The notes under the pieces were generated by a model that searched no databases, had not been told where the DNA came from, and was given only the letters and a program-made list of their open reading frames with translations. The position numbers and the translations under genes are program-made. Source: an uncultured Alistipes sp. (lineage in GTDB: Bacteria; Bacteroidota; Bacteroidia; Bacteroidales; Rikenellaceae). From it: a DNA stretch of 64,000 nt. Positions 44,194 to 52,392 of the stretch are shown piece by piece. Numbering within the stretch: position 1 is the first letter of the stretch; each line of letters opens with the position of its first letter. The stretch spans positions 11,281 through 75,280 of the forward strand of contig UQKD01000018.1 in the NCBI GenBank assembly GCA_900541585.1. Direction: 5' to 3'.

Positions 44194-46476
44194 TTATTTT
44201 TCGTAGATCTGACTGGTGAAATAATCGATCTGAACGCACCTGACCGGACGAACGTCGGATTTCGGCGCAAAATTGAACGGTTCGTTTCTGATGCTGGTAA
44301 TATAAACCGTACCGCCGTAATACGAGGTGTTTACACCCGTTTCATCGTTTACCGTCTGGGCATTCAGCGAGGCCGTCCAATACCGTAATCCCGGATTGGT
44401 GTCGGGATTGAAACTTGTGTTGCGGTTCTGCAAAGCCGAGGCGCTTGGATAGAACGAATAGGCTCCGTCTCCTTCGATAAAATAACTGCCGTTGGTGTAT
44501 CCTGTGGAATTTCTCATCCAGCTGCCGTTGTAATATGCCCATGAACCGACGGTGTTCGATGTGATACTGTTCGTCTTTCCCCAGATTCCGGAGATGGGCA
44601 TTCGGTATCCGAGCGGACACGGATCGAATATGGACTTATTGGCATCGACAGTTGCAAGTGCCGATTGCTTGTAGGTTTCCAGCGATTCTTTGGTTAGTAT
44701 ACCTCCATTCCATAAAGTATTTCCGCGTGAAATAGCCTGATTGTTTGTAAACCAGTCCCAAGTAGTAGTGTTTTTGGATGGCATATATTTACTCGGGTGG
44801 GCGATGCTGTAGGCAATGGCAGAGGCTTCTTCCGCCGGAATCTCGCTTTGAGAGAACTGCTCCCATCCAGAGCCGTCTCCATATCGTTTTCCGTTGGTGA
44901 AATTGTAGATGAAGGGGTCTTTACGTCCCCATTGATAGAACAGGCCGCGGTCAAGGAAATCTACGGGAGTACTCGAATTCGATGAGACTATCTTGATGCC
45001 GAGATTCGCGTTTCGGCCGGCGCCGAGGTTACGATCCATCATTTTGGTGGTCGGAGTTATGGCCGTACAGTTAATGATTGCCTCGGCATCTTCGGTTGAC
45101 CAGATGTGCCATGACCACAGAACGGTATTCTTGTTATCGACGATGGCGATGACGGCATTGCCTCCGGCTGTACCCGTTTTGAAATTGATATAACCGTCGC
45201 CGCTGTAAACGGGAGCGCCGTCGATCACATTCGCATCTTGGGACGCATCAGTCGCATCCGTGGTGTTGGCTACCTCCCAGATGAGTTGTGCATGATCCTG
45301 AACGAGGATTTCAGCCTCCGTGAAACTGCCTTTGATAGTTGCATATTCCGTTGCACTTATTTTATAGTGGGTGTCGACGCCGTTTCCGCGAACCGAGGTC
45401 TTGAATTTGTACGAGCCGCCGGGTTTTACGACATAACAATTAGCCGAGCCGGACGCGGACAGATTGCGTACCGTCGACCAGCTGCTCCATTTAATTGTCA
45501 TTTTTTTCAGTGCTCCGGGTGTCAGACTCATCGATTTTGTGGAGCTTTGTAGCATTTCACCGTTCGTCGTGAAGATGCGTATCCGGAATTTGCCCGTTGC
45601 TATCGGAGTGTTTGTTCCGTTTACGACGAAATAGATACATCCGCCTTTGGACACATCTATCCGGTCGGTTTCTGAATTTGCGTACCATGTTACATAATTC
45701 TCTCCCGAGCGTGCCGTAACATGCGTAAATGTCGGATAATCGTCAAAAGTTTTTTCACATTCAAAATCTCCGGACATGTAGTAACCTCCGTCACCGGCAG
45801 CCGCTATTTCGATGCGGGTCACTTGTTCACCTGCCGGTATTCCGAGGACCGTAGCCTGTTCTTCCGGGAGGGCTGGAATCGTCAGACGGATGATAGTGAC
45901 TTTCGATTTCTGAAACTTAAGATTAATTCCGCCGGTTGGCAGTACGATGCCGTCAGCCGATTCGGCATAATTGCCTGATGTCAGATCCGAAATCATGAAA
46001 TCGTAATTTTTGCCGAAAAGATTGTAGCCCTCGATCGACACTTTTCCTCCTAATTGCACGGTTGGAATCGTTCCGAAAATGGCGTTGCTCGTATGGTTCG
46101 GGGAATACGGATAGTAAGCGTACCATTCGCATGCGGAGTACCGGTCTCCCTCCCAGTCGGTAATTTCGGGGTGACTGGTAAACTCGCCTTCAAATGTGTG
46201 GGTTTCGGCGTTATATATGAACTTTCGGTTTTCCTGCAATACGACGCCCGATTTGTCTACGACATGCAGGCTGACAGCGTCGCCGTCTACCCATGACATT
46301 GCTCCCGTTTCTTCGTTCAGACTGGTGCGGGTTCCCGGTGCTTCTGCGCCTAATGAAACTTTGAAAGTGCGGGCTGTGGGGTGGGCTGGGGCAGGTTCTT
46401 CGTCAATGGGATTCTTTGAACACGATGCGAATGCGGTCAGCGCAATGTACATCGACAAATAAATAATGGTCTTCAT
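44194..46476 (-). CDS. Fimbrillin-like (Mfa-like) lipoprotein with Fib_succ_major C-terminus
   Basis: A 760-residue lipoprotein (lipobox FASCSK, Cys about residue 19). The N-terminal half resembles the fimbrillin/Mfa-like fold (GTRTSLNEETGAMSWVDGDAVSLHV, CEWYAYYPYSP). The C-terminal part (about 500-760) matches the Fibrobacter succinogenes major paralogous domain (MMDRNLGAGRNANLG, GLFYQWGRKDPF, DPCPLGYRMPISG, YWTASLN, RPVRCV). Such proteins are surface-exposed and often built into fimbriae-like structures. I chose ATG 46476; the longer version would overlap the upstream peptide gene. It is the last gene of the response regulator-peptide-lipoprotein run. Confidence 0.82.
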   Translation of the reverse strand: MKTIIYLSMYIALTAFASCSKNPIDEEPAPAHPTARTFKVSLGAEAPGTRTSLNEETGAMSWVDGDAVSLHVVDKSGVVLQENRKFIYNAETHTFEGEFTSHPEITDWEGDRYSACEWYAYYPYSPNHTSNAIFGTIPTVQLGGKVSIEGYNLFGKNYDFMISDLTSGNYAESADGIVLPTGGINLKFQKSKVTIIRLTIPALPEEQATVLGIPAGEQVTRIEIAAAGDGGYYMSGDFECEKTFDDYPTFTHVTARSGENYVTWYANSETDRIDVSKGGCIYFVVNGTNTPIATGKFRIRIFTTNGEMLQSSTKSMSLTPGALKKMTIKWSSWSTVRNLSASGSANCYVVKPGGSYKFKTSVRGNGVDTHYKISATEYATIKGSFTEAEILVQDHAQLIWEVANTTDATDASQDANVIDGAPVYSGDGYINFKTGTAGGNAVIAIVDNKNTVLWSWHIWSTEDAEAIINCTAITPTTKMMDRNLGAGRNANLGIKIVSSNSSTPVDFLDRGLFYQWGRKDPFIYNFTNGKRYGDGSGWEQFSQSEIPAEEASAIAYSIAHPSKYMPSKNTTTWDWFTNNQAISRGNTLWNGGILTKESLETYKQSALATVDANKSIFDPCPLGYRMPISGIWGKTNSITSNTVGSWAYYNGSWMRNSTGYTNGSYFIEGDGAYSFYPSASALQNRNTSFNPDTNPGLRYWTASLNAQTVNDETGVNTSYYGGTVYITSIRNEPFNFAPKSDVRPVRCVQIDYFTSQIYEK

Positions 46477-46496
46477 CCTTAAAATTCCTGTTATTT

Positions 46497-46661
46497 CTAC
46501 CATTCGTCGCCTTCGTCCTCGACATTCTTGTCCGGAATATCACCGTCGACTCCCGAACTCGCAAACCCGGCTTCAATACTTACATTCACGATCTCTATTT
46601 GAGGAGCAATGTAGGCAGGCAAACATGCCCCCCCCCGTGCAATTTTTTCAAAAACATTCAT
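46497..46661 (-). CDS. 54-residue peptide, unlisted small gene
   Basis: The ATG overlaps the stop of the response-regulator gene (ATGA), which implies translational coupling, and the stop lies 20 bases before the fimbrillin-like start. The product starts MNVFEKIARGG, has a beta-like core YIAPQIEIVNVSIEAGF and ends in an acidic tail DEGDEW. Short proteins with this kind of core and acidic tail accompany fimbrillin-like genes in Bacteroidales; no function is assigned. A G9 tract (46628-46636) codes for Arg-Gly-Gly at residues 9-11 and could switch the frame. Confidence 0.7.
   Translation of the reverse strand: MNVFEKIARGGACLPAYIAPQIEIVNVSIEAGFASSGVDGDIPDKNVEDEGDEW
46628..46636 (-). repeat. G9 homopolymer tract in the small peptide gene
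   Basis: Nine G on the coding strand at codons 9-12 of the 54-residue gene; the present length keeps it in frame. Confidence 0.7.
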
Positions 46662-47071
46662 TTCGTTATTAGTTGTATGTTCATACTCTGATAATTATCG
46701 GACCCGATCCCATCAAAATATTTAGCGATGGTTTCCATCAGAAATTTGGAATCAATCGGCTTTGTCATATAGTCATTGCAACCGACATGAAAGGCAGTCT
46801 CCCGATTCGAGGGAAGTATTGATGCGGTCAGCACGATGATCGGAAGATCGGGCTTGAATTCCCGTATTTTTTCGATTGCGGTCAGTCCGTCCATGACTGG
46901 CATTTTCAGGTCCATAAGAACCAGATCAACGGCCTGCCGCCGGACTGTTTCGACTGCTTCATACCCATTCATTGCATGAATGACGTCGTGGTTTTCACTA
47001 CGTAATAATATGTCAATAAACAGATAATTGCTTGCAACATCTTCGGCAACCAGAATCGTTTTCCCTTCCAC
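46658..47071 (-). CDS. Receiver-only response regulator
   Basis: A 137-residue single receiver domain without output domain. It carries the acidic pair AED, the phosphorylation site Asp54 in LVLMDLKMP, a conserved Thr (VLTAS) and Lys in MTKPID. I use the GTG at 47071: the TTG start at 47101 lies inside the -7 element TAACTTTG (47099-47106) and cannot be on the message. The sequence resembles the C-terminal receiver of hybrid kinases, so it may be phosphorylated by the PAS kinase of the same island. The gene is coupled to the 54-residue peptide gene. Confidence 0.85.
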   Translation of the reverse strand: MEGKTILVAEDVASNYLFIDILLRSENHDVIHAMNGYEAVETVRRQAVDLVLMDLKMPVMDGLTAIEKIREFKPDLPIIVLTASILPSNRETAFHVGCNDYMTKPIDSKFLMETIAKYFDGIGSDNYQSMNIQLITK

Positions 47072-47098
47072 TTTACTTTGGATAAAATTAAAACGCTG

Positions 47099-47106
47099 CA
47101 AAGTTA
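47099..47106 (-). promoter_or_regulatory. -7 element of the response-regulator operon
   Basis: TAACTTTG on the minus strand; no clear -33 box at the right distance. Confidence 0.5.
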
Positions 47107-47401
47107 CAGATCTAACATAAGGCTACCGGTATCAATTTAGGTAATAATTATACATATTCGGCCAATGCCATGATATATGCAGTTTTTTAACTTATTATGA
47201 TGACTTTGAAATAGCTGTTTGGCTTGCTTTTGCGGATGTTTTTTGGGGAGAGGCGAGTGACGCGACCTGACATCCGGGGAGTTCAAGGTGGCGGTTAACC
47301 GAGGGATCTCGGTGGCCACTATAGCCGATGCCGTCAGGCAGCCGTACATCACCGAAGATGGGGTATTGAACCTCACGGCTATCTGGCCTTTGCATAGGAC
47401 T
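47107..47401. other. Region between integrase remnant and response regulator
   Basis: The left part is AT-rich; from about 47250 GC rises sharply. A plus-strand frame here (from 47288; ISVATIADAVRQPYI, TEDGVLNLTAIW) is free of stops but overlaps the integrase remnant and has no promoter or family that I recognise. It is probably debris of the element. Confidence 0.4.
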
Positions 47402-48391
47402 TCACGCCTCGCTTCCCGAATAAAGAAGAGACCGGCTGACGATTGGAGTGACCTTTTTTCGTGCACAACAAGTTCTGCATCGCCGCGTCGATTGGGCTGT
47501 TCTCGAAACTGTCCAGATAAATCTGTGTAGTCGATAGGCCGGAATGTCCAACGATTCGGAAATGATTGCAATGTTTACTCCCGACCGCTTTAGAACGGTT
47601 GCAAATGTATGCCGAGCGACATAGGTGGTCAATGGCATTTCCACTCCTATCTGTTCTCCCAGCGTCTTTAATTCCCGATTGACTTTCCGCAAAACCTTGT
47701 GTGTGCGGTTGAAAATCTGCTGTGCCGTCTTGTGTTCCGAGCGGTCGAGAATCGGAAAGATATAATCTTCCTGTGCATGGTTGGTCTTGCTGTATTTCTC
47801 GATAATCCGCATGGCGTTCGGTACGAGTTGAAAGGACAGTAATTTCTGCGTTTTGTGACGGGAGTAGTAAATCCTGCCGTCCACAATATCACAATAACGC
47901 AGGGTAGCCATATCCGTAAAGTTGATGCCTGCCGTGTAGTAGGAGAATAGGAAAATGTCCCGTGCAAATTCGGCATAGTTCGTCCGATAATTAGGGACTA
48001 TTTCCAATGTTATAAGTTTCTGTATATCGATAGTCTGTTTCAGATATTCGCCGACCGTGCAGTTTATTTTCCGTCCGTTTGTTTCCAAAAGATTGTCGAG
48101 CGTAACCTCTACCTCCAATGCTTCAAGACGTTTGATTTTGCGGCGGAGTTCGTCGATTTTGGTGTCGATGCGGAGTTGCAACGCCTGCAATTCGGGTGTT
48201 TGGCTCTTAACACGCTGATTTTCAAAACCCCACTCGTTAATGTTGAGTGTTACACCCGTGCTGATGTGTTTAAGTTTTCGGTTTTGTGTTAAACGCAGGT
48301 GAACGGGCGCGGCGTTTTGGCTGTTCAGTCTGTCTTTGCGAAAGACGGTGTTAATGCTGATATTCATTTGTTTGCATTGTTGCGCAAACAA
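47402..48391 (-). pseudogene. Tyrosine recombinase (integrase), degenerate
   Basis: The frame keeps the N-terminal arm-binding region (VFRKDRLNSQNAAPVHLRL, HISTGVTLNINEWGF) and the catalytic core (FARDIFLFSYYTAGINFTDMA, YVARHTFATVLKRSGVNIAIISESL). Two defects are visible. The core-binding (SAM-like) domain is almost absent: EYLKQTI runs directly into DIQKLITLEI, an apparent in-frame loss of roughly 100 residues. Near 47548 one G is missing; restoring it gives GHSGLSTTQIYLDSFENS with the catalytic Tyr, whereas the present frame reads DIPAYRLHRF. The enzyme should be inactive. It lies next to the 3' end of tRNA-Lys, the likely integration site. Confidence 0.85.
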
Positions 48392-48498
48392 GTTTAACCA
48401 ACAGATTTAGTGTTAAACAAAGTGTTAAACATTTCCCCGAAAACGCCCTCTTTCCCACCCGAAAATCCCCGACAATAGGGCAGACGCACCAAAAACAA

Positions 48499-48531
48499 AA
48501 AAGACCGATAATCATTGATTATCAGTCTTTT
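48499..48531 (-). terminator. Terminator after tRNA-Lys
   Basis: A 14-bp stem (AAAGACTGATAATC with one wobble/mismatch to its partner) followed by T-run on the minus strand. Confidence 0.75.
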
Positions 48532-48537
48532 GCTTTG

Positions 48538-48610
48538 TACCCCCTCAGGGGCTCGAACCCTGGACCCCAACATTAAGAGTGTCGTGCTCTACCAACTGAG
48601 CTAAAGAGGC
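48538..48610 (-). tRNA. tRNA-Lys (anticodon CTT)
   Basis: 73 bases with a cloverleaf: acceptor GCCTCTT with wobble pairs, D arm AGCTCAGTTGGTAGAGCA, anticodon loop CTCTTAA (CTT), T arm CAGGG-TTCGAGC-CCCTG. CCA is not encoded. Its 3' end faces the integrase remnant. Confidence 0.95.
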
Positions 48611-48716
48611 ATCAATCGTTATCCGATTGCGAGTGCAAAGGTAGCTATAATTTTTATATCTCCAAAAATTTTGCCGGAAAAATTTTGAAAAAATTCTGCT
48701 TTTTCGACCTTCGGAG

Positions 48717-50015
48717 TTATTCCAGCGCCTGTTTGTCGCTGTTCCATTCGCCGCCGGCGTCCGGGTAGATGAAAGGTCGCGAATCGCCGAAGCGCTTCAT
48801 ATTCAAATAGCTTTCATAGAGGTTGATGCCGTTCGCCGACTGGGCGGCCAGCGCGAAGGCCACCACCGACGGATGGCGCTTTGTGGTGTGATAGCTGTTT
48901 TCCGTGCGTTCGAGGTAGGCCGGCTGCCATTCGGGATCGTTGGACGGATTTCCGCCCTTGCGGCGCGATTCCCCGCTGCGGCGGGTGTCGATCGGTGCCT
49001 GCGCAATCACGTAGAGGCCCTGCACGTCGCAGAAGTTCAGCAGTGATTCGGGTACGGGACCCGGCAGCAGCTTGAGCGTGTTGAATCCCTGCTCGCGCAG
49101 CGCCGCGATTTCGTTTTCGGAGATCGTCGCGGGGACTTCGCGTACGCGCAAGGTCACGGGACGTGCGTTCAGCGACATCCGCCCGTCCTGCATCTCCACC
49201 GCACGGAAGCCGAGGCGGAGTTCCTGATATTCGGCGTAGCGGCCTTCGTGCTGGGTTTTGAGCCGCAGCGTGTACTGCGTGGGCAGTTCGGCGCTCCACA
49301 GCAGGTTCGAGGGAATGCGGGCCAGGAAACGCAGCGTGTCTTCGCGGCGCATGTCGAGGGTGACGTCTTTCTGCCCGGCCGCGGCATTTTCGCCCGTCGG
49401 CGTGAGCAGCTGGTAGTGGATGCGCGAGGAGCGCGGGTTGAGGGCCTCGCTTTTCACCACGACGGCGATCTCCGCCGTGGCGTTGCCGTCTTCGCCGATC
49501 CGGGTCCTGGTCACCACGTCGCGCACGCGCAGCGTGGGCTGGCTCATCAGCCAGGCTCCGCCGATGGCGGGCGCCGGGGACTCTTTCCAGCTTTCGAGCG
49601 GCGCCACGGACGACGGCTGCGCGAGGATGACTTCGAGCATGTTGCGGCCCTCTTTCGCCTGCCTGGTGATGTTGATTTCCGCCGGGGCGTTGCCGTCGGC
49701 GTTGTAGGCGACGGGGCTGCCGTTCACGCGTACTTCGTAGTCGCCCGACGCCCATCCCAGGTGAAACAGCACCTGCCGGTTGGCCCACGCGAACGGAACG
49801 GTGAACGGTGTCGAGAAGACGTTGTCCTTGAGGTTCCATTCCGTCAGCCGCGTGAAGTAGCGGTTGTCGCCGCCGTCGGCCGCCGTGGCCGCTTCGGTCG
49901 AAGGGTAGGCGAGTATCTCGCCGCGCGGCAGTTCGCGTCCGTAGGTGGGCGTGTACTCCTGTGCGCAAAGCCCGCAGAGGGAAAAAAGCGCTATGGTCGA
50001 AAGGATAGTCCGCAT
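48717..50015 (-). CDS. GH2-like protein, catalytically degenerate
   Basis: A 432-residue secreted protein (signal peptide ending at GLCAQ). It has the sugar-binding jelly-roll of family GH2 (WNLKDNVFSTPFTVPFAWANRQVLFHLGWASGDYEVRVNGSPV), an Ig-like middle domain and the first part of a TIM barrel (EIAALREQGFNTLKLL, RHPSVVAFALAAQSANG). In active GH2 enzymes the last motif carries Asn-Glu; here the Glu position is Gln392 and the barrel stops before the nucleophile. It is therefore a binding protein or a pseudo-enzyme, not a hydrolase. The start at 50015 gives a clean signal peptide. No operon partners are evident. Confidence 0.8.
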   Translation of the reverse strand: MRTILSTIALFSLCGLCAQEYTPTYGRELPRGEILAYPSTEAATAADGGDNRYFTRLTEWNLKDNVFSTPFTVPFAWANRQVLFHLGWASGDYEVRVNGSPVAYNADGNAPAEINITRQAKEGRNMLEVILAQPSSVAPLESWKESPAPAIGGAWLMSQPTLRVRDVVTRTRIGEDGNATAEIAVVVKSEALNPRSSRIHYQLLTPTGENAAAGQKDVTLDMRREDTLRFLARIPSNLLWSAELPTQYTLRLKTQHEGRYAEYQELRLGFRAVEMQDGRMSLNARPVTLRVREVPATISENEIAALREQGFNTLKLLPGPVPESLLNFCDVQGLYVIAQAPIDTRRSGESRRKGGNPSNDPEWQPAYLERTENSYHTTKRHPSVVAFALAAQSANGINLYESYLNMKRFGDSRPFIYPDAGGEWNSDKQALE

Positions 50016-50066
50016 AAGTTCGTATATTTGTCCTCCGTAAAGATACAGAAATTTTTCGATACTGCG

Positions 50067-50519
50067 ATGTCCGGGCTGCCCAAACTCAATTTTCCTGCCA
50101 TCCGGCTGCGTGCGCGCCGCCGCGGCGACGGCGTGGAGGTCTGGGATTCCCTGCGGGGAGTCTACCTCGTGCTGACTCCCGAGGAGTGGGTACGCCAGCA
50201 TCTGATCGCTTACCTGACGGCGCATTGCGGTGTGCAGCCCAAACGCATCGTCCAGGAGTATGCCGTGGCGCTCAACGGTCAGCCCCAGCGGGCCGATGTG
50301 GTGGTCGTGGGCGACCGGGCCGAGCCGCTGCTCCTGGCCGAATGCAAGGCCCCGGGCATCCCGATCAACGACCAGACGCTCGCGCAGGCCGTGCGTTATA
50401 ATTCGGTGCTGGGTGCTCGCTACGTCATTCTGACCAACGGCCTGCGGCATTACTGTTGCGAATACCGCGACGGGGAGTATGTCCAGCTCGGCGGCTTCCC
50501 GGATCTTTCCGGCGATTGA
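50067..50519 (+). CDS. HsdR_N-like (type I restriction N-terminal domain) protein
   Basis: A 150-residue stand-alone protein with the PD-(D/E)xK-like nuclease pattern: QRADVVVV followed by LLLAECKAP, then a helix (IPINDQTLAQAVRYNSVLGARYVILTNG). It matches the HSDR_N_2 domain, widespread as a short solo protein in Bacteroidetes. No methylase, specificity subunit or helicase is nearby, so it is not a restriction system. Role unknown; structural similarity suggests DNA or nucleic-acid processing. A -7 element (TATATTTG, 50023-50030) precedes it. Confidence 0.85.
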   Translation: MSGLPKLNFPAIRLRARRRGDGVEVWDSLRGVYLVLTPEEWVRQHLIAYLTAHCGVQPKRIVQEYAVALNGQPQRADVVVVGDRAEPLLLAECKAPGIPINDQTLAQAVRYNSVLGARYVILTNGLRHYCCEYRDGEYVQLGGFPDLSGD

Positions 50520-50552
50520 CCGTCTCTCTTGCGGGTTCTTCCGGCCGAATCG

Positions 50553-51293
50553 CTACAGATTTCGGAAATTCTTGTCGATGTATCCCTGGAAGGCTTCCTT
50601 GTAATTCTCGCCGATCGGTACGTACTCCGTGTCGTTGAGGAAGATGCGCCCTTTGACGTAGGCCTTGATCGTGCGCAGGTTGACGATGTACGAACGATGC
50701 ACGCGCATGAACGACTCCGAGGGAAGCGCCGTCTCCATGTTCTTGAGCCGGAACAGCGTGGTGATGGTCGTTCCGTCGGCGAGGTGCATGCGCACGTATT
50801 CGCCTTCGCTTTCGAGGTAGACGATGTCGCTGATCTTCACCAGTGAAACCTTGTAGTCGGCCTTCACCGAGATATACTCCTTGTCTTTGGGCAGCGCCTC
50901 GGATTCCCCCTCCTGCGGCGGGCGCTGGTTGTGACGGAGTTCGTAGAGCGAATTGGCCTTGGCGGCCGAACGGCTGAAATCGGCGAAGCTGAACGGTTTG
51001 AGCAGGTAATCCACCGCGTCGAGCTTGAATCCCTCGACGGCGTATTCCGAATAGGCCGTGGTGAAAATCACCATCGGGCGGTCGATCAGCGCGCGGACGA
51101 AATCCACGCCGTTCAGGTCGGGCATGTTGATGTCGACGAAAATCAGGTCCACCTTCTCCCCTGCGAGCATCTGCTGTGCTTCCAGGGCGTTGTTGTATTT
51201 TGCGGCGAGGTCCAGGTAGGGAATTTTCGAGATGTAGTTTGTCAGCTGACGCAGAGCCAGCGGCTCATCGTCGATGGCGATACATTTAAGCAT
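50553..51293 (-). CDS. LytTR-type response regulator
   Basis: A 246-residue regulator: receiver domain (IAIDDEPLALRQL, LIFVDINMPDLNG with the phosphorylated Asp, VIFTTAYSEYAVEGF, DYLLKPF) and a LytTR DNA-binding domain (KDKEYISVKADYKVSLVKISDIVYLESEGEYV, SFMRVHRSYIVN). It overlaps the kinase gene by 8 bases, so both are co-translated. It forms a two-component pair with the upstream histidine kinase; the target genes are not evident. Confidence 0.95.
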   Translation of the reverse strand: MLKCIAIDDEPLALRQLTNYISKIPYLDLAAKYNNALEAQQMLAGEKVDLIFVDINMPDLNGVDFVRALIDRPMVIFTTAYSEYAVEGFKLDAVDYLLKPFSFADFSRSAAKANSLYELRHNQRPPQEGESEALPKDKEYISVKADYKVSLVKISDIVYLESEGEYVRMHLADGTTITTLFRLKNMETALPSESFMRVHRSYIVNLRTIKAYVKGRIFLNDTEYVPIGENYKEAFQGYIDKNFRNL

Positions 51294-52356
51294 TGAGCGT
51301 CGGGATTACGAGTTTTACGGTATAGGTTTTCTCCTCCTCGCTGATTTCCAGCGAATAGTTCTTCGCGCCGTAGATCAGTTCGAGGCGTTTGCGGACGTTT
51401 TCCAGTCCGATGCCTGCGGGGTGTTTGCTGCTCTGCGCGGTGTGGCGGCTGTTGGTGAGCGTGCTGGTCACCTGTCCGTCGGCGTATTCGATCTTCAGGC
51501 GGATGAACGACGGGTGGTTGTAGCTTACGCCGTGTTTGAAGGCGTTTTCGACGAAGACGATCAGCAGCAGCGGCGGGATCGACAGCTGTTCGGGCAGGTT
51601 GCCGGGGGACTCCACGCTGATATTCACGGCGTCGGTGTAACGAATGCGCATCAGTTCGATGTAGTTTTTCAGGAACTGGATGTCGCGGTTGAGCGAAATG
51701 ATTTCGCGGCCCGACTCGTAGAGCACGTAGCGCATCATCTTCGAAAGCTCGATCACGGCGTTTTTGGCCGACTCGGTGTCGATGTCGATCAGCGCGTGGA
51801 TGTTGTTGAGCGTGTTCATGAAGAAGTGCGGGTTGATCTGGTATTTCAGGTAATCCATTTCGGCCTGCAGGTTCTGACGCTTGAGGGTTTCCATCTGCTG
51901 CTCGTCGCGCATCGACTGGTATATCAGCTTGATACCCGTGTTGGCCCCGGTCATGAAGAATCCCAGCACTACGCTCCAGTACATCTCCAGGTTCGAGAAC
52001 GAGGCCTTGCGGTAGGCGTCGATCGCCTCGGGATCGTTTTGTTTGAGTAGGTGGTCCGAGAGGTGGTCCTCGTAGACCTGCACCAGCCAGAAGACGCTGA
52101 TGATCAGCGCCAGGTTGCTCACGAGGTATTTGCCGTATTTCCGCCGGAGCATGTAGCGCGGGGCGAGGATGGCGTTGTGGATGATGAAGATGATCAGGTA
52201 GGGGGCGATCTGCCGCCATGCGATCAGCACGTTTTCCAGGTTGACGTGCATTTCGGACATCATCTGCGAGTTGAGGACCGGGACCAGTATGATGGCCGCC
52301 CAGACCATCACGTAGAGCAGGTTTTCACCGATGGCTTGCTTTTTCTGGATTTTCAT
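51286..52356 (-). CDS. LytS-type sensor histidine kinase
   Basis: A 356-residue kinase of the HisKA_5TM/PF06580 type. Four hydrophobic segments span about residues 10-150; the kinase core has QINPHFFMNTLNNIHALI with the phospho-acceptor His, and the ATPase motifs LIVFVENAFKHG and AGIGLENVRKRL. It pairs with the overlapping LytTR regulator. The predicted transcription start lies at the ATG itself (a leaderless message), and the promoter is duplicated upstream. Confidence 0.93.
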   Translation of the reverse strand: MKIQKKQAIGENLLYVMVWAAIILVPVLNSQMMSEMHVNLENVLIAWRQIAPYLIIFIIHNAILAPRYMLRRKYGKYLVSNLALIISVFWLVQVYEDHLSDHLLKQNDPEAIDAYRKASFSNLEMYWSVVLGFFMTGANTGIKLIYQSMRDEQQMETLKRQNLQAEMDYLKYQINPHFFMNTLNNIHALIDIDTESAKNAVIELSKMMRYVLYESGREIISLNRDIQFLKNYIELMRIRYTDAVNISVESPGNLPEQLSIPPLLLIVFVENAFKHGVSYNHPSFIRLKIEYADGQVTSTLTNSRHTAQSSKHPAGIGLENVRKRLELIYGAKNYSLEISEEEKTYTVKLVIPTLNA

Positions 52357-52360
52357 GCTT

Positions 52361-52392
52361 CAAATATAGTGAAAGTTGAGAGCAAAGCCAAA
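52361..52392 (-). promoter_or_regulatory. Proximal promoter of the LytS-LytTR operon
   Basis: Minus-strand TTTG (52389-52392) and TATATTTG (52361-52368), 20 bases apart. Confidence 0.8.

Noticed and set aside
47288..47530. An 80-codon plus-strand frame with TIADAVRQPYITEDG
   Set aside because: Overlaps the integrase remnant in antisense, no promoter and no recognised family; left as unexplained debris.
50067..50519. A type I restriction-modification system
   Set aside because: Only a solo HsdR_N-like domain is present; no helicase part, methylase or specificity subunit nearby.
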